The position numbers and the translations under genes are program-made. Source: Paraburkholderia sp. (lineage in GTDB: Bacteria > Pseudomonadota > Gammaproteobacteria > Burkholderiales > Burkholderiaceae). From it: a stretch of 64,000 nucleotides of DNA. Below are positions 50,905-59,594 of the stretch, one piece after another (position 1 is the first letter of the stretch; every line of letters starts with the position of its first letter). The stretch lies in NCBI RefSeq assembly GCF_028283785.1, contig NZ_JAPWKB010000008.1, positions 186,001 through 250,000 of the forward strand, given 5' to 3'. Under the pieces are notes generated by a model. It was not told where the DNA came from. It ran no database searches and was given only the letters and a program-made list of their open reading frames with translations.

Positions 50905-52428
50905 ATGGAGAAAGTTGGAGACATCGAGCGGGAAGATCGCCGGGTCGCGCGCCGACGGTTGCTGAAATCGGCCGGCGCGCTTGCCGCGCTGTCGATCAGC
51001 CCATTGCGCTTTGCCGTTGCGGAAGACGCCAGCTCAAGCGCAGGCGCAAGCGCGAGTTCGACCGGCACCGCGAACGGCGCGGACATCACCGGACATCTGG
51101 CGCGCTACATGGTCTCGGCCCGCAGCGCGCCCTTGCCCGACGCCGTGATGCTTGCCTGCAAGCACCGCATACTCGACACGTTCGGTGCGATGGTATCGGG
51201 CTCGCGGATGCGGCCAGGCATGATGGCGACCCGCTATGTACGCGGACTCGGCGGTACACCGCAGGCGTCCGTGATCGGCTCGAACGTCCGCACCACCACG
51301 ATCAACGCCGCACTGGCCAATGCAATGTGCGCGCACTCGGACGAAACCGACGATTTCGAGCCGGTCACGAAGGCTCATCCGGGCAGTTCCGTCGTGCCGT
51401 CCGCACTGGCAGTCGGCGAACATGAAGGACAAAGCGGCGAATCGATGCTGCGCGCGGTCGCACTTGGGTACGACCTTGGCTGTCGTCTGCTGATGGCGCT
51501 GGGCCCCGACCTCGTGCGCGGTTCGAGTCGCAGCGCCGAAGGCACCGCATCGACGTTCGGCTCACTCGGCGCGGCGGCGTCGCTTGCGCGACTCAACGAG
51601 TTGCAGATGCGTTATGCGATCTCCTATTCCGCGCAACAGGTGTCGGGTTTATGGAGTTGGGTCAAGGACAAGGATCACATCGAAAAGGCCTTCGACTTCG
51701 CCGGCATGGGCGCGCGCAACGGCGTCGAAGCGGTCGGCATGGTGCAATCGGGCATGACCGGCGTGTTCGATGTACTCGACGGCACGCACAACCTGTTTAT
51801 CGCGCTATCGACGAAGCCGAATCCGCAAGCGATGCTCGACGGCCTGGGCAGCCATTTCTATGTGACCGAGACGGCGATCAAGACTTACTCGGTGGGCTAT
51901 CCGATCCAGTCGCCGCTCGACGCGTTGCTGACCCTGCGCAAACAATACGGGCTGACGCCGGACAACGTGCGAAGCATCGTCGTCAGGATTCCGCCCGATG
52001 CGGAAGGCATTGTCGGCGATAGCGCGATGCCCGACGTCAACTGTCAGCATCTGGTCGCGCTGGCGCTGGTCAAGGGTGCCGTCTCGTTCCGCGACAGTCA
52101 CGACGTTGCGCTGATGCACGATCCCGCCATCCTGGCGCAGCGCGCCAAAGTCACCGTGCAACCGGATCAGTCCTTGCTGGATCCGAACGCGCCGCGCGGC
52201 GCGAAAGTCCAGGTGACGATGACGGATGGCCGTACGGTCGAGCACTACACCCGTTTCGCACCCGGCACGAAAGAAAATCCGCTCTCGACGGACGGCGTCA
52301 ACGCGAAAGCCCACGATCTGATGGCGCCGGTTCTCGGCACCGCGAAAACGGCACGGTTGATCGAGACGATCAACCGGCTCGAAACACTGAAAGACATTCG
52401 CGAACTCAGACCGCTGATGACGACGTAA
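50905..52428 (+). CDS. MmgE/PrpD family protein with Tat-like signal (first copy)
   Basis: This 507-residue protein starts with a Tat-like signal (about residues 17-40, RRRLLKSAGALAALSISP followed by a hydrophobic stretch) and an Ser/Ala-rich linker. The MmgE/PrpD fold follows: ACKHRILDTFGAMVSGS, NAAMANA-like NAALANAMCAHSDETDDFE, and a C-terminal part with ETAIKTYSVGYPIQSPLDALL. The family includes 2-methylcitrate dehydratase, cis-aconitate decarboxylase and iminodisuccinate epimerase, normally cytoplasmic. Export suggests a periplasmic isomerase or dehydratase. The second copy starts 46 bases downstream. Confidence 0.88.
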   Translation: MEKVGDIEREDRRVARRRLLKSAGALAALSISPLRFAVAEDASSSAGASASSTGTANGADITGHLARYMVSARSAPLPDAVMLACKHRILDTFGAMVSGSRMRPGMMATRYVRGLGGTPQASVIGSNVRTTTINAALANAMCAHSDETDDFEPVTKAHPGSSVVPSALAVGEHEGQSGESMLRAVALGYDLGCRLLMALGPDLVRGSSRSAEGTASTFGSLGAAASLARLNELQMRYAISYSAQQVSGLWSWVKDKDHIEKAFDFAGMGARNGVEAVGMVQSGMTGVFDVLDGTHNLFIALSTKPNPQAMLDGLGSHFYVTETAIKTYSVGYPIQSPLDALLTLRKQYGLTPDNVRSIVVRIPPDAEGIVGDSAMPDVNCQHLVALALVKGAVSFRDSHDVALMHDPAILAQRAKVTVQPDQSLLDPNAPRGAKVQVTMTDGRTVEHYTRFAPGTKENPLSTDGVNAKAHDLMAPVLGTAKTARLIETINRLETLKDIRELRPLMTT

Positions 52429-52474
52429 TCGTCGCGCATGCAGCGTTAAACACATAACCGAAGGAGACAAGTCC

Positions 52475-53965
52475 ATGCCCGCTATCGACCGGCGCCATTT
52501 TCTGAAGACCAGCGCAGTTGGCGCATTGGCGTCCGCCACCGTCAGCACCTCGGTGCTCGCCCAATCTGCGGACGCCGCCAAGAGTGCTTCCACGCCGGAT
52601 TCCACGAACGGCACCAACGCGCGTCCGCCAAAAGTCACGCGAATCCTCGCCGAGTTCATCGTCAAGACCGGCTATCAGGACCTGCCCGCGCAAGCCCGCA
52701 CGGAAGGCGTGCGGACCTTGATGAACTGGGTGGGCGTCGCCGTGGGCGGTTCGCACGACGAGACGGTGGATCGCGCTGTCGCGGCGCTGACGCCTTTTTC
52801 CGGCCCGCCTCAAGCGAATCTGCTGGGCCGCACCGAGCGTTTCGACATCATGAATGCAGCGTTCATCAATGGCGTCAGCAGTCATATCTTCGATTACGAC
52901 GACACGCACCTGAAGACGATCATTCATCCGGCCGGACCGGTCGTGTCGGCGATTCTTGCGTACGCGCAATACCATCCGGTGTCAGGCAAGGACTTTCTGA
53001 ATGCACTGGTGCTGGGTGTCGAGACGGAGTTACGGATCGGCAATGCGGTGTATCCGAATCACTATGACGTGGGCTGGCACATCACCGGTACATGCGGCGT
53101 ATTCGGTTCGGCGGCGGCCACAGGCAAGCTGATGGGGCTGAGCGTTCAGCAGATGGTCTGGGCGCTTGGACTGGCCGCGTCGCAACCGGTCGGCTTGCGT
53201 GAATCGTTCGGTTCGATGAACAAGAGTTTCAACCCGGGCCGCGCAGCGGCGAACGGCATATTCGCGGCGCTGCTGGCCGCGAAGGACTACACCAGTTCCG
53301 ATGGCATGATCGAAGCGAAACGCGGCTGGGCGAACACGATCAGCACCAAGCAGGATTATCGCGAGATCACGGAAGGGCTCGGCACGCATTACGAATCGAC
53401 GCTGAACACCTATAAGCCGTTTGCATGCGGGATCGTGATTCATCCGGCCATCGATGCGGCAATCCAGCTACGCAATCAATATCACCTGAAGCCCGATCAG
53501 ATCGAACGTATCGACCTGCGCGTGCATCCGCTCGTCATTGAGTTGACAGGTAAAAAGACGCCGCAAATTGGTCTCGAAGGCAAGTTCAGCATCTATCACG
53601 CAGTCGCGATCGCGGTCATCGACGGCGCGGCGGGCGAGAAGCAGTTCAGCGACGCAAAAGTGCGCGACCCGGCAACGATCGCTTTGCGCGACAAGGTCAA
53701 TACTGTCATCGATCCCGCGATCAAACCGGAACAGGTCGATATGACGATCACGCTAAAAGACGGCCGCAAGCTGCACAAATTCATCGCGCACGCGATCGGC
53801 AGCACTGAAGTGCCGATGACGAACCCGCAACTGGAAAAGAAGTTCTCGGATCTGGCAGATGGCATTCTGTCGCCTGCGCAAACGCGCAAGTTGATGGATA
53901 CGTGCTGGCGTGTCGAACAGCTGGATAGTGCCGCCGATATCGCACTGGCCGCGTTACCCGGTTAG
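52475..53965 (+). CDS. MmgE/PrpD family protein with Tat-like signal (second copy)
   Basis: The 496-residue protein begins MPAIDRRHFLKTSAVGALAS, a twin-arginine signal (RRHFLK) followed by a hydrophobic region to about residue 30. The MmgE/PrpD domain shows GVRTLMNWVGVAVGGSHDE, AAFINGVSSHIFDYDDTHL and GWHITGTCGVFGSAAATGKL. It is related to but distinct from the first copy, so the two may form a heteromeric enzyme or act on related substrates. The downstream hairpin at 53979-53999 may mark the transcript end. Confidence 0.9.
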   Translation: MPAIDRRHFLKTSAVGALASATVSTSVLAQSADAAKSASTPDSTNGTNARPPKVTRILAEFIVKTGYQDLPAQARTEGVRTLMNWVGVAVGGSHDETVDRAVAALTPFSGPPQANLLGRTERFDIMNAAFINGVSSHIFDYDDTHLKTIIHPAGPVVSAILAYAQYHPVSGKDFLNALVLGVETELRIGNAVYPNHYDVGWHITGTCGVFGSAAATGKLMGLSVQQMVWALGLAASQPVGLRESFGSMNKSFNPGRAAANGIFAALLAAKDYTSSDGMIEAKRGWANTISTKQDYREITEGLGTHYESTLNTYKPFACGIVIHPAIDAAIQLRNQYHLKPDQIERIDLRVHPLVIELTGKKTPQIGLEGKFSIYHAVAIAVIDGAAGEKQFSDAKVRDPATIALRDKVNTVIDPAIKPEQVDMTITLKDGRKLHKFIAHAIGSTEVPMTNPQLEKKFSDLADGILSPAQTRKLMDTCWRVEQLDSAADIALAALPG

Positions 53966-53978
53966 AGGTCAGATGGGA

Positions 53979-53999
53979 CGATCGGCCACTGGCCGATCG
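53979..53999. repeat. Perfect inverted repeat after the second MmgE/PrpD gene
   Basis: CGATCGGCCA (53979-53988) and TGGCCGATCG (53990-53999) form an almost uninterrupted palindrome 14 bases after the stop. There is no T tract, so it may be a factor-assisted terminator or mRNA-stabilising hairpin. Confidence 0.5.
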
Positions 54000-54063
54000 A
54001 ACGCCGTCCGGGTCGAATAAATCCCGACCGGAAAAACAAGGTCACACGCATCGAAACCCTTCT

Positions 54064-54099
54064 ATACCGTGAAAGCATACTATCCAACGGGAACGGTAT
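54064..54099 (+). promoter_or_regulatory. Candidate regulatory region upstream of catB
   Basis: ATACC (54064-54068) and GGTAT (54095-54099) form an inverted pair with a further ATAC at 54077-54080, about 65-100 bases before the catB start. CatR-type LysR regulators bind ATAC/GTAT-like half-sites, so this may be the operator. No catR gene is adjacent and spacing is not canonical. Confidence 0.3.
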
Positions 54100-54162
54100 T
54101 GGACGCTGCGAAGTCGTCGCATGTATAAAACGACTCTGTGAACCTTGTTTAAAGCATCGGAT

Positions 54163-55299
54163 ATGACCACAGCGACAATCGAACGCATCGAAACCCGTCT
54201 CGTCGATTTACCGACGATCCGCCCTCACAAGCTGTCGGTTGCCACGATGTACGGGCAAACCCTGATGCTGGTGAAGGTGTATTGCAGCGACGGTGTGGTT
54301 GGCATCGGCGAAGGCACGACCATCGCGGGGATGGCTTACGGACCGGAAAGCCCGGAGTCGATGAAACTCGCGATCGATCTCTATCTCGGACCGGCGCTCA
54401 TCGGTAAGGACGCCACCCGCATCCAGCTATTGATGGAGCGTGTCGGCAAGCTGGTCAAGGTCAATCATTTCTCGAAGTGCGCACTCGAAACCGCGCTGCT
54501 CGACGCGCATGGCAAACGGCTCGGCGTGCCCGTCAGCGAATTGCTCGGCGGTCGGCGGCGCGATCGTCTGCCGGTTGCGTGGACGCTCGCTTCGGGCGAC
54601 ACCGCTAAAGATATCGCCGAAGCGGAGCATATGCTCGATGTTCGCCGGCACAAGATTTTCAAGCTGAAAATCGGCGCTAAAGAAATCGGCACCGATATCC
54701 GGCACGTCGCCGAAATCAAAAAGGCGCTCGGCGATCGGGCGGCGGTGCGGGTCGATGTCAATATGGCCTGGAGCGAAACGCAAGCGGCGTCCGCGATTGC
54801 CGCGTTGGCCGATGCAGGCTGCGAGCTGGTCGAACAGCCGGTGGCTTCCGCTGCGGCGATGGCTCGCCTGACGCGTCGCTTCCCCGTTGCGTTGATGGCC
54901 GACGAAATCCTGCAGGGTCCGGAAAGCGCATTCGACATCGCAAAGGTCGGCGGCGCGGATGTCTTCGCGATCAAGATCGAACAAAGCGGCGGCCTGTTTG
55001 CCGCACAACGCGTGGCTGCGATTGCCGACGCCGCCGGTATCGAACTCTATGGCGGCACGATGCTGGAAGGCGCGGTCAGCACGATCGCGTCGGCGCATCT
55101 GTTCTCCAGTTTCGCCAATCTGCAGTGGGGCACCGAATTGTTCGGACCGCTGTTGCTTACCGAAGAGATCCTGACCCGCCCGCTCGATTACAGCGACTTC
55201 GAACTGACGGTGCCGACCGGGCCGGGTCTGGGAATCGAACTCGACGAAGCGCGGGTCAAGCGATTCACGCGCGACGGGCTCACCAAGGTCACGCGCTAA
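54163..55299 (+). CDS. catB: Muconate cycloisomerase CatB
   Basis: The 378-residue enolase-superfamily enzyme converts cis,cis-muconate to muconolactone. It shows the K-x-K pair in HKIFKLKIG (Lys167/Lys169), the metal ligands Asp198 in RVDVNMAW, Glu224 in LVEQP and the Asp in LMADEIL (about 247), and the second-side lysine in FAIKIEQSGG. The ATG at 54163 is preferred over a TTG at 54145. It is the first gene of catB-catC-catA, an ortho-cleavage unit for catechol from benzoate, aniline, anthranilate or similar compounds. Confidence 0.95.
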   Translation: MTTATIERIETRLVDLPTIRPHKLSVATMYGQTLMLVKVYCSDGVVGIGEGTTIAGMAYGPESPESMKLAIDLYLGPALIGKDATRIQLLMERVGKLVKVNHFSKCALETALLDAHGKRLGVPVSELLGGRRRDRLPVAWTLASGDTAKDIAEAEHMLDVRRHKIFKLKIGAKEIGTDIRHVAEIKKALGDRAAVRVDVNMAWSETQAASAIAALADAGCELVEQPVASAAAMARLTRRFPVALMADEILQGPESAFDIAKVGGADVFAIKIEQSGGLFAAQRVAAIADAAGIELYGGTMLEGAVSTIASAHLFSSFANLQWGTELFGPLLLTEEILTRPLDYSDFELTVPTGPGLGIELDEARVKRFTRDGLTKVTR

Positions 55300-55327
55300 A
55301 AACCAATCTGTTAAAAGGACGTTGACG

Positions 55328-55618
55328 ATGCTTTTCCAGGTAAGAATGGATGTGAATATCCCGCTCGACATGCCCGCCGATGTCGCCAACGAGATCAAGG
55401 CGCGCGAGAAAGCGTACTCCCAGGATCTGCAGCGTAGCGGCAAGTGGCGTCATATCTGGCGAGTGGCCGGCGAATACGCGAACTACAGCATCTTCGATGT
55501 AGAGAGCAACACCGAACTGCACGACATCCTGATCGCATTGCCGCTGTTTCCGTATATGAAGATTTCGGTGACGCCGTTGTGCCGTCACCCGTCGTCGGTT
55601 CGAACCGACGACGCCTGA
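55328..55618 (+). CDS. catC: Muconolactone delta-isomerase CatC
   Basis: The 96-residue protein starts MLFQVRMDVNIPLDMP and contains REKAYSQDLQRSGKWRHIWR, VAGEYANYSIFDVES, LHDILIALPLFPYM and VTPLCRHPSS. This matches muconolactone isomerases, which form a decamer in the cytoplasm and produce 3-oxoadipate enol-lactone. The last codons lie within a perfect 24-base palindrome (55590-55613). The catA start is 77 bases downstream. Confidence 0.96.
   Translation: MLFQVRMDVNIPLDMPADVANEIKAREKAYSQDLQRSGKWRHIWRVAGEYANYSIFDVESNTELHDILIALPLFPYMKISVTPLCRHPSSVRTDDA
55590..55613. repeat. Perfect 24-base palindrome at the catC 3' end
   Basis: CGTCGTCGGTTC and GAACCGACGACG form an uninterrupted palindrome inside the last codons of catC, about 80 bases before catA. 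In RNA it would give a strong hairpin, followed by an A-rich stretch rather than a T tract. It may protect the upstream mRNA or slow transcription into catA. Confidence 0.65.
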
Positions 55619-55695
55619 AGAAAAAAGACAGTCCAATACCCGGCGGCGTAGCCTCGCCGCGCATTTGCCCCAAATACAAAGTGGAGACGGTAATC

Positions 55696-56631
55696 ATGAG
55701 CGTTAAGGTATTTCAAACCAGAGAAGTGCAAGATCTGCTGAAGGCCGCGACCAACCTCGACGGCGAAACGAACAATCCGCGTTTCCAACAGATTCTGCAT
55801 CGGCTGGTGAGCGATCTGTTCAAGGCGATCGACGATCTCAACATCACGCCCGACGAAGTCTGGGCCGGTGTCAACTATCTGAACCGGCTCGGCAAGGATG
55901 GCGAAGCGGCGCTGCTCGCTGCGGGCCTGGGCCTTGAGAAGTACCTTGATATTCGCATGGACGCCGAAGACAAGGAGATCGGGCTTCAAGGCGGCACGCC
56001 GCGCACCATCGAAGGTCCGCTGTACTACGCGGGTGCGCCGGTGCGTGACGGCGTCACCAAGATCGACATCAACCCCGACGAAGATGCAGGCCCGATCGTC
56101 ATTCGCGGCACGGTCACGGGTCTCGACGGCCAGCCGGTCGCCGATGCGATCGTCGAATGCTGGCACGCCAATTCGAAAGGCTTCTATTCGCACTTCGACC
56201 CGACGGGCGCACAAAGCGACTTCAACCTGCGCGGCGCAGTCAAGACCGGTGCCGACGGCAAGTACGAATTCCGCACGCTGATGCCGGTCGGTTACGGCTG
56301 TCCGCCGCACGGCTCGACGCAGCAGTTGCTGAACCTGCTCGGCCGTCACGGCAACCGCCCGGCGCACGTGCATTTCTTCGTCACCAGCGACTCACACCGC
56401 AAGCTGACCACGCAGTTCAATATCGAAGGCGATCCGCTGATCTGGGATGACTTCGCTTACGCCACGCGCGAAGAACTGATTCCGCATGTCGTCGACAAGA
56501 CGGGCGGCACGGCGCTGGGTCTGAAAGACGACGCGTACAAGGACATCGAGTTCAATTTCACGCTGACGCCGCTGGTTGAAGGCAAGGATAACCAGATGGT
56601 TAATCGCCTGCGCGCTGCAGCAGCGGCGTAA
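55696..56631 (+). CDS. catA: Catechol 1,2-dioxygenase CatA
   Basis: The 311-residue intradiol dioxygenase opens catechol to cis,cis-muconate. All four Fe(III) ligands are visible at the usual numbers: Tyr164 (KGFYSHFDP), Tyr200 (MPVGYGCPP), His224 and His226 (RPAHVHFF). The helical N-terminal dimer domain occupies about residues 1-100. It closes the cat cluster and supplies the substrate for CatB; order catB-catC-catA is common in Burkholderiales. The ATG at 55696 follows GGAGACGG. Confidence 0.97.
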   Translation: MSVKVFQTREVQDLLKAATNLDGETNNPRFQQILHRLVSDLFKAIDDLNITPDEVWAGVNYLNRLGKDGEAALLAAGLGLEKYLDIRMDAEDKEIGLQGGTPRTIEGPLYYAGAPVRDGVTKIDINPDEDAGPIVIRGTVTGLDGQPVADAIVECWHANSKGFYSHFDPTGAQSDFNLRGAVKTGADGKYEFRTLMPVGYGCPPHGSTQQLLNLLGRHGNRPAHVHFFVTSDSHRKLTTQFNIEGDPLIWDDFAYATREELIPHVVDKTGGTALGLKDDAYKDIEFNFTLTPLVEGKDNQMVNRLRAAAAA

Positions 56632-56723
56632 CGGCGTGACGTGACGCAGCGTGGCGGCGGGTCGTTACCACCGTCGCCATACGCGCCACGTATCGGGCGA
56701 TCAGCGAGAGGGAGGAGCCAACG

Positions 56724-57980
56724 GTGTCGGGCGAGATTCGTGAGCAGGCAACACGCGATGTGTTAACGGTATTGCCGAATCGCGCCGACGACCTGGCGCG
56801 GTTGAATCACCTGCTCGACGGCAGTGAGCCGGTCGTTACTGTCGTCGGCAAATATAACCACGGCAAGAGCAGTTTGCTGAACGAGTTGACGGACCCCGAC
56901 ACGTTCGCGGTATCCGACAAACGCGAAACGGTGACGTTGGCGGATAGCGTGCGCCTCGGCGTGCGCTGGATGGACACGCCGGGCCTCGATGCCGACGTCG
57001 GTACGGAAGACGATCGTCGCGCGCTGCAAGGCGTGTGGTTGACGTCCGACATCCGGCTATTCGTGCATGCGGCCAAAGAGGGCGAACTGGAGCCGAAGGA
57101 ACTCGCGCTGCTGGCTCAACTGCGTGCCGACGGCGAACGCACGAAACGCCAGACCGTGTTCGTGCTGTCGCAAGTGGACCAGCTCGCCGACGACACCGAG
57201 CTTCAAAAAGTCCGCGACGCGATTGCCGCGCAGATACCGGACATCGTGCTGAATGCCGTCTCGTCGACACGTCATCGCAAAGGCGTGGAGGGCGGCAAGC
57301 AGTTGATGCTTGAACGAAGCGGCATTCCGTCATTGCATGCGACGGTCCAGGCCGCGCTTCAGCACGTGCCGGCAGCGCGCACGCATGAAACGGCGGCGCT
57401 ATTCGACGAACTCCGCGACGAATGCCGACAGCTTCGTGCAGTGCAGGAACGCACGCTCGACACGCTGCGCCGGACGCAGCAACAGCAGGGCGATGCGTTC
57501 AGTCGCGGCCTGAAGAGGGTGATCGAAAAGGTCAGTGGCGATATCGAACGGATGCTGGATGCGCTCGGCACCGATCACGCCGTGGTGCCGGATACCGCGA
57601 AAGACGCGTATGCGGTCACGGCGGGCAAACTCGAACGCGCGCACATCCAGATTGCGTATTCGCGCGCCTGCATCGAGATCGAGAGCTTTCTGGCGGGACA
57701 CGGTGCCGTCGATCTGCCGCCGGAACAGCAAGTCGCATCGAGCAGCCTGAATTCGGTGATGATCGCGGTGATGGGCGTATCCGTGAAATTCCGCAAGAAC
57801 CTGCGTGAGATGTTCTGCGCAGCGTCGGGCCGCGAACGGATGCAGCGCGATTTCACCCGCTATTACGAGTTGTCTGCCGACCGGCAATTGTTAGCGTCGC
57901 GCATCCGGGAGATGGAATCGGCCGGTGTCGCATCGGAGCAGGCATCGATTGCGTTGCGGACACTGGAAGCGGCCGTATGA
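56724..57980 (+). CDS. Dynamin-like GTPase, first of a tandem pair
   Basis: The 418-residue protein starts at a GTG preceded by GGAGGA. GTPase motifs: G1 GKYNHGKSS (42-50), G3 DTPG (84-87) and G4-like SQVD (149-152). The word N-x-GKSS in G1 and the long helical C-terminal half (from about residue 215, with coiled-coil around 225-265) point to the bacterial dynamin-like/Era-like family. A mildly hydrophobic segment near 336-352 (LNSVMIAVMGVSVKF) could contact membrane. The second GTPase gene overlaps its stop (ATGA), so both are made together. Possible roles include membrane repair, envelope stress or anti-phage defence. Confidence 0.85.
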   Translation: MSGEIREQATRDVLTVLPNRADDLARLNHLLDGSEPVVTVVGKYNHGKSSLLNELTDPDTFAVSDKRETVTLADSVRLGVRWMDTPGLDADVGTEDDRRALQGVWLTSDIRLFVHAAKEGELEPKELALLAQLRADGERTKRQTVFVLSQVDQLADDTELQKVRDAIAAQIPDIVLNAVSSTRHRKGVEGGKQLMLERSGIPSLHATVQAALQHVPAARTHETAALFDELRDECRQLRAVQERTLDTLRRTQQQQGDAFSRGLKRVIEKVSGDIERMLDALGTDHAVVPDTAKDAYAVTAGKLERAHIQIAYSRACIEIESFLAGHGAVDLPPEQQVASSSLNSVMIAVMGVSVKFRKNLREMFCAASGRERMQRDFTRYYELSADRQLLASRIREMESAGVASEQASIALRTLEAAV

Positions 57981-59557
57981 AAGCCGATGCAAGCCACGAA
58001 CAGCGATTCATCACCGAAGTCGATGCGTTCGCGTTCGGTGAGCGCGAGATCGAAGGCGAGATACGCTTGCTGGACGATTGGCTCGCGCGCTTGCATGCCG
58101 ATCTGACGATCAACCGTCTCACAGGTCCGGGCTTGACCGCCTACAGCGCACTGACCGCGCAGGCCGACGCGATCGACGCGATGCTGGACCAGCGCGCGCA
58201 CGCGTGTTCGCAGCGACTGACGCATACCGAACCCGCGCAGGCACTCGCCGATTCGCTGCGCGACAAGGCCGTGCTGCTTGTATTCGGCAAGTTCAATGCG
58301 GGCAAGAGTTCGTTTTGCAATTTCCTCGCGGACCGCTTTGTCGCACACGGTCGCCTTGTGCAGTATTTCAAAATCGACGCAGGCGAGGTCGTGGAAACGT
58401 CGGAGCGCTTTGTCGAAGGCGCGACTGAAACCACATCGCGGCTGCAAGGCGTGCGGCTCGGTGACAATCTGGTGCTGCTGGACACGCCGGGATTGCATTC
58501 GGTCACGCAGGAAAACGCGGCATTGACTGCGCGTTTTATCGAGAGTGCCGATGGCGTGATCTGGCTGACCAGTTCGACGTCGCCCGGACAGGTCCACGAA
58601 CTCGACGAACTCAGCCGGGAACTGCATCGCAACAAACCGTTGCTGCCGGTCGTCACGCGAAGTGACGTGTACGACGAAGACGAGATCGGCGGCGAGATCG
58701 TCAAGGTTCTGCGTAACAAGAGCGCGCAAAACCGCTCGCTTCAGGAAGGCGATATCAGTGCGCGCGCCGAAGAAAAGCTCGTGACGATGGGGATCGATGT
58801 CGCGCAATTGAAATCGCCGGTTTCGCTCTCGGTGCACATGGCACGCGTGCTGAACGAAACGTCGGCGGCCATGTCGGAGGCGGGATTCGAGCGGCTTTAT
58901 GCAGCGTTGCTCGCGATCATCGAACCTTCGTTGGCTTACCGGCGACGAAAGCCCGCCGAGATAGCGCTCCACTACATCGAAGAAAACGTGCTGGACGTAT
59001 TGCGCGCAGACGTGCTTCCCGCGCTGGCGGCGTTAGCGGCGTCGTCGGATGCCGCGATCGGGCGGCTCGAACGACAGCAGGCGTCGATCGTCGATGCGGT
59101 ATCGCGCAGCGTCCTTCCCACTTTGCCGGCATTGCTCGACGCGCATGCGGCGACTGGCGACGTGACCGCGATTTGCAACAGCCTGTCGCAAGCGGTTCTC
59201 GATTCGTTTCGCGAGGAAGCCGCGCAGCAGTTGCGCGATTACGCTATCTCGACCGACGCCGCGATTGCGCGCATCGACATGGACGACGCAATGGTTTTTG
59301 AGCGTATCGTCGTCGCGTCGCCGGTTGATGCGGGCAATGCGCAACAGGTCGTCGGCGTCGATTATCAGCGCTTGCACGATGCGCTGAAGAAGGCAATTCG
59401 CGCGAGTCTGATTCGCCTCGCTAACGATGCTGCCGTCCAGTGCCGTGCGTCGATCGAGCAGCTGGCAGAACGCGCGGCGCGTCTCGACAATGTATTGAGT
59501 CTGCAAGCTCAAGGTTTGAACGATCTAAAGACGGGACTGCCTGCGGAATCTGCTTGA
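57977..59557 (+). CDS. Dynamin-like GTPase, second of a tandem pair
   Basis: The 526-residue protein has about 95 helical residues before the GTPase domain. G1 is GKFNAGKSS (104-112), G3 DTPG (169-172) and G4 TRSD (227-230). A long helical C-terminal region follows (about 300-520) with several heptad-rich segments and no clear transmembrane helix. It is larger than and dissimilar to its partner outside the GTPase core, as in other bacterial dynamin pairs that hetero-assemble. The four-base overlap with the first gene indicates a dedicated two-protein system. The convergent MFS gene ends 37 bases downstream. Confidence 0.85.
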   Translation: MKADASHEQRFITEVDAFAFGEREIEGEIRLLDDWLARLHADLTINRLTGPGLTAYSALTAQADAIDAMLDQRAHACSQRLTHTEPAQALADSLRDKAVLLVFGKFNAGKSSFCNFLADRFVAHGRLVQYFKIDAGEVVETSERFVEGATETTSRLQGVRLGDNLVLLDTPGLHSVTQENAALTARFIESADGVIWLTSSTSPGQVHELDELSRELHRNKPLLPVVTRSDVYDEDEIGGEIVKVLRNKSAQNRSLQEGDISARAEEKLVTMGIDVAQLKSPVSLSVHMARVLNETSAAMSEAGFERLYAALLAIIEPSLAYRRRKPAEIALHYIEENVLDVLRADVLPALAALAASSDAAIGRLERQQASIVDAVSRSVLPTLPALLDAHAATGDVTAICNSLSQAVLDSFREEAAQQLRDYAISTDAAIARIDMDDAMVFERIVVASPVDAGNAQQVVGVDYQRLHDALKKAIRASLIRLANDAAVQCRASIEQLAERAARLDNVLSLQAQGLNDLKTGLPAESA

Positions 59558-59594
59558 AAATAGGGGTTTTTCGTTCGGAAAGCGCTTTCGGATC

